The translations under genes were made by a program, and so were the position numbers. DNA of 64,000 nt, taken from positions 4,927,501 through 4,991,500 of the forward strand of contig NZ_JAJLMN010000001.1 of NCBI RefSeq assembly GCF_021730615.1, written 5' to 3'. Shown in pieces: positions 63,823 to 64,000 of this stretch (within the stretch, counting starts at the first letter, position 1; every line of letters starts with the position of its first letter). The notes below the pieces were generated by a model. The model saw nothing but the letters and a program-made list of their open reading frames with translations. It had not been told where the DNA came from and did no database searches. Source of the stretch: Lichenibacterium dinghuense (lineage in GTDB: Bacteria > Pseudomonadota > Alphaproteobacteria > Rhizobiales > Beijerinckiaceae).

Positions 63823-64000
63823 TCACGACTGGAGCACGTCCGCGAAGGCCCGGAACTGCGCCTCGCAATCGGCGAGGCCCGCGGGATCGCTCACCCCCTG
63901 ACGGGCTACCGCCATCGCGAGGTCGGCGTGGCGCCGTAGGGTGGCGCGCCGGTCGATGAGGCGCTCGACCTCAGCGACGCGGCAGAGCACTTCCAGGAGC
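63823..64000 (-). CDS. Partial protein at window edge, possibly DUF2254
   Basis: An open frame enters from the right edge and ends at a TGA at 63823-63825, giving 58 residues: LLEVLCRVAEVERLIDRRAT then LRRHADLAMAVARQGVSDPA and GLADCEAQFRAFADVLQS. The helical pattern with RRHADLAMAVAR and DxAD-like turn resembles the C-terminal part of DUF2254 membrane proteins. The frame and the 49-base gap to the antiporter support a real gene. The family call is weak. Confidence 0.45.
   Translation of the reverse strand, partial: LLEVLCRVAEVERLIDRRATLRRHADLAMAVARQGVSDPAGLADCEAQFRAFADVLQS

Overview
The window is GC-rich (by eye well above 60%) and reads as the accessory part of an alphaproteobacterial replicon. 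The best guess is Hyphomicrobiales, in or near Methylobacteriaceae. That guess rests on the protein families (DUF6894-like, DUF2382, PRC-barrel, DUF3618-like, BON-MscS, oxalate decarboxylase) and on the IS content. No rRNA, tRNA, CRISPR array or replication gene was recognised. The taxonomic call is inference, and whether this is chromosome or plasmid cannot be decided.

Layout. 1-3.2 kb: the 5' part of a large serine recombinase, then an IS630 element and an IS5-type element placed end to end. 3.3-4.8 kb: a sugar-type ABC ATPase and the stump of its binding-protein gene, cut off by an IS3 fragment. 5.1-9.7 kb: an IS66 element whose tnpC is split by an antisense, apparently decayed group II intron. 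10.2-16.2 kb: a quiet block with hflX, a LuxR-type regulator, a TAT-exported bicupin oxalate decarboxylase, a YeiH-type exporter and two small secreted proteins. 16.4-20.3 kb: an IS91-family element with its own tyrosine recombinase and a clear end hairpin, interrupted by an IS3 element. 20.5-26.3 kb: transport and membrane genes (CAX-like exchanger, membrane-anchored phosphodiesterase-fold protein, two YihY proteins of which one is frameshifted, a DUF318 permease). 26.5-29.0 kb: a manganese catalase gene split by an IS630-like remnant that itself carries a complete IS3.

29.2-34.4 kb: an AI-2E-type permease with an extra C-terminal domain, a secreted adhesin-like protein, a small basic secreted protein and a BON-MscS channel. 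34.5-42.2 kb: a DDE transposase element, small proteins, an OprB-type porin with a decayed duplicate of its 5' region, and an IS21 element inserted exactly at the stop codon of an outer-membrane protein gene. 43.7-57.0 kb: a long run of envelope and stress genes, mostly on the minus strand: fasciclin-PRC protein, CaCA exchanger, His-rich peptide, collagen-like lipoprotein, YetF, DUF1328, DUF3618-like proteins, a holin-like protein, a repeat/PRC-barrel protein and DUF2382 proteins. 57.2-64 kb: a LysR regulator divergent from an OsmC/desaturase pair, then Kup and CPA1 cation transporters and a partial gene at the edge.

Taken together the non-mobile genes suggest an envelope, osmotic and oxidative stress island: mechanosensitive channel, K+ and Na+/H+ transport, Ca2+ exchangers, Mn catalase, OsmC, and many small periplasmic proteins. 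Two weak general-stress-sigma (EcfG-like) promoter candidates fit this view. Many IS elements have inserted into the island, breaking the catalase and the ABC system.
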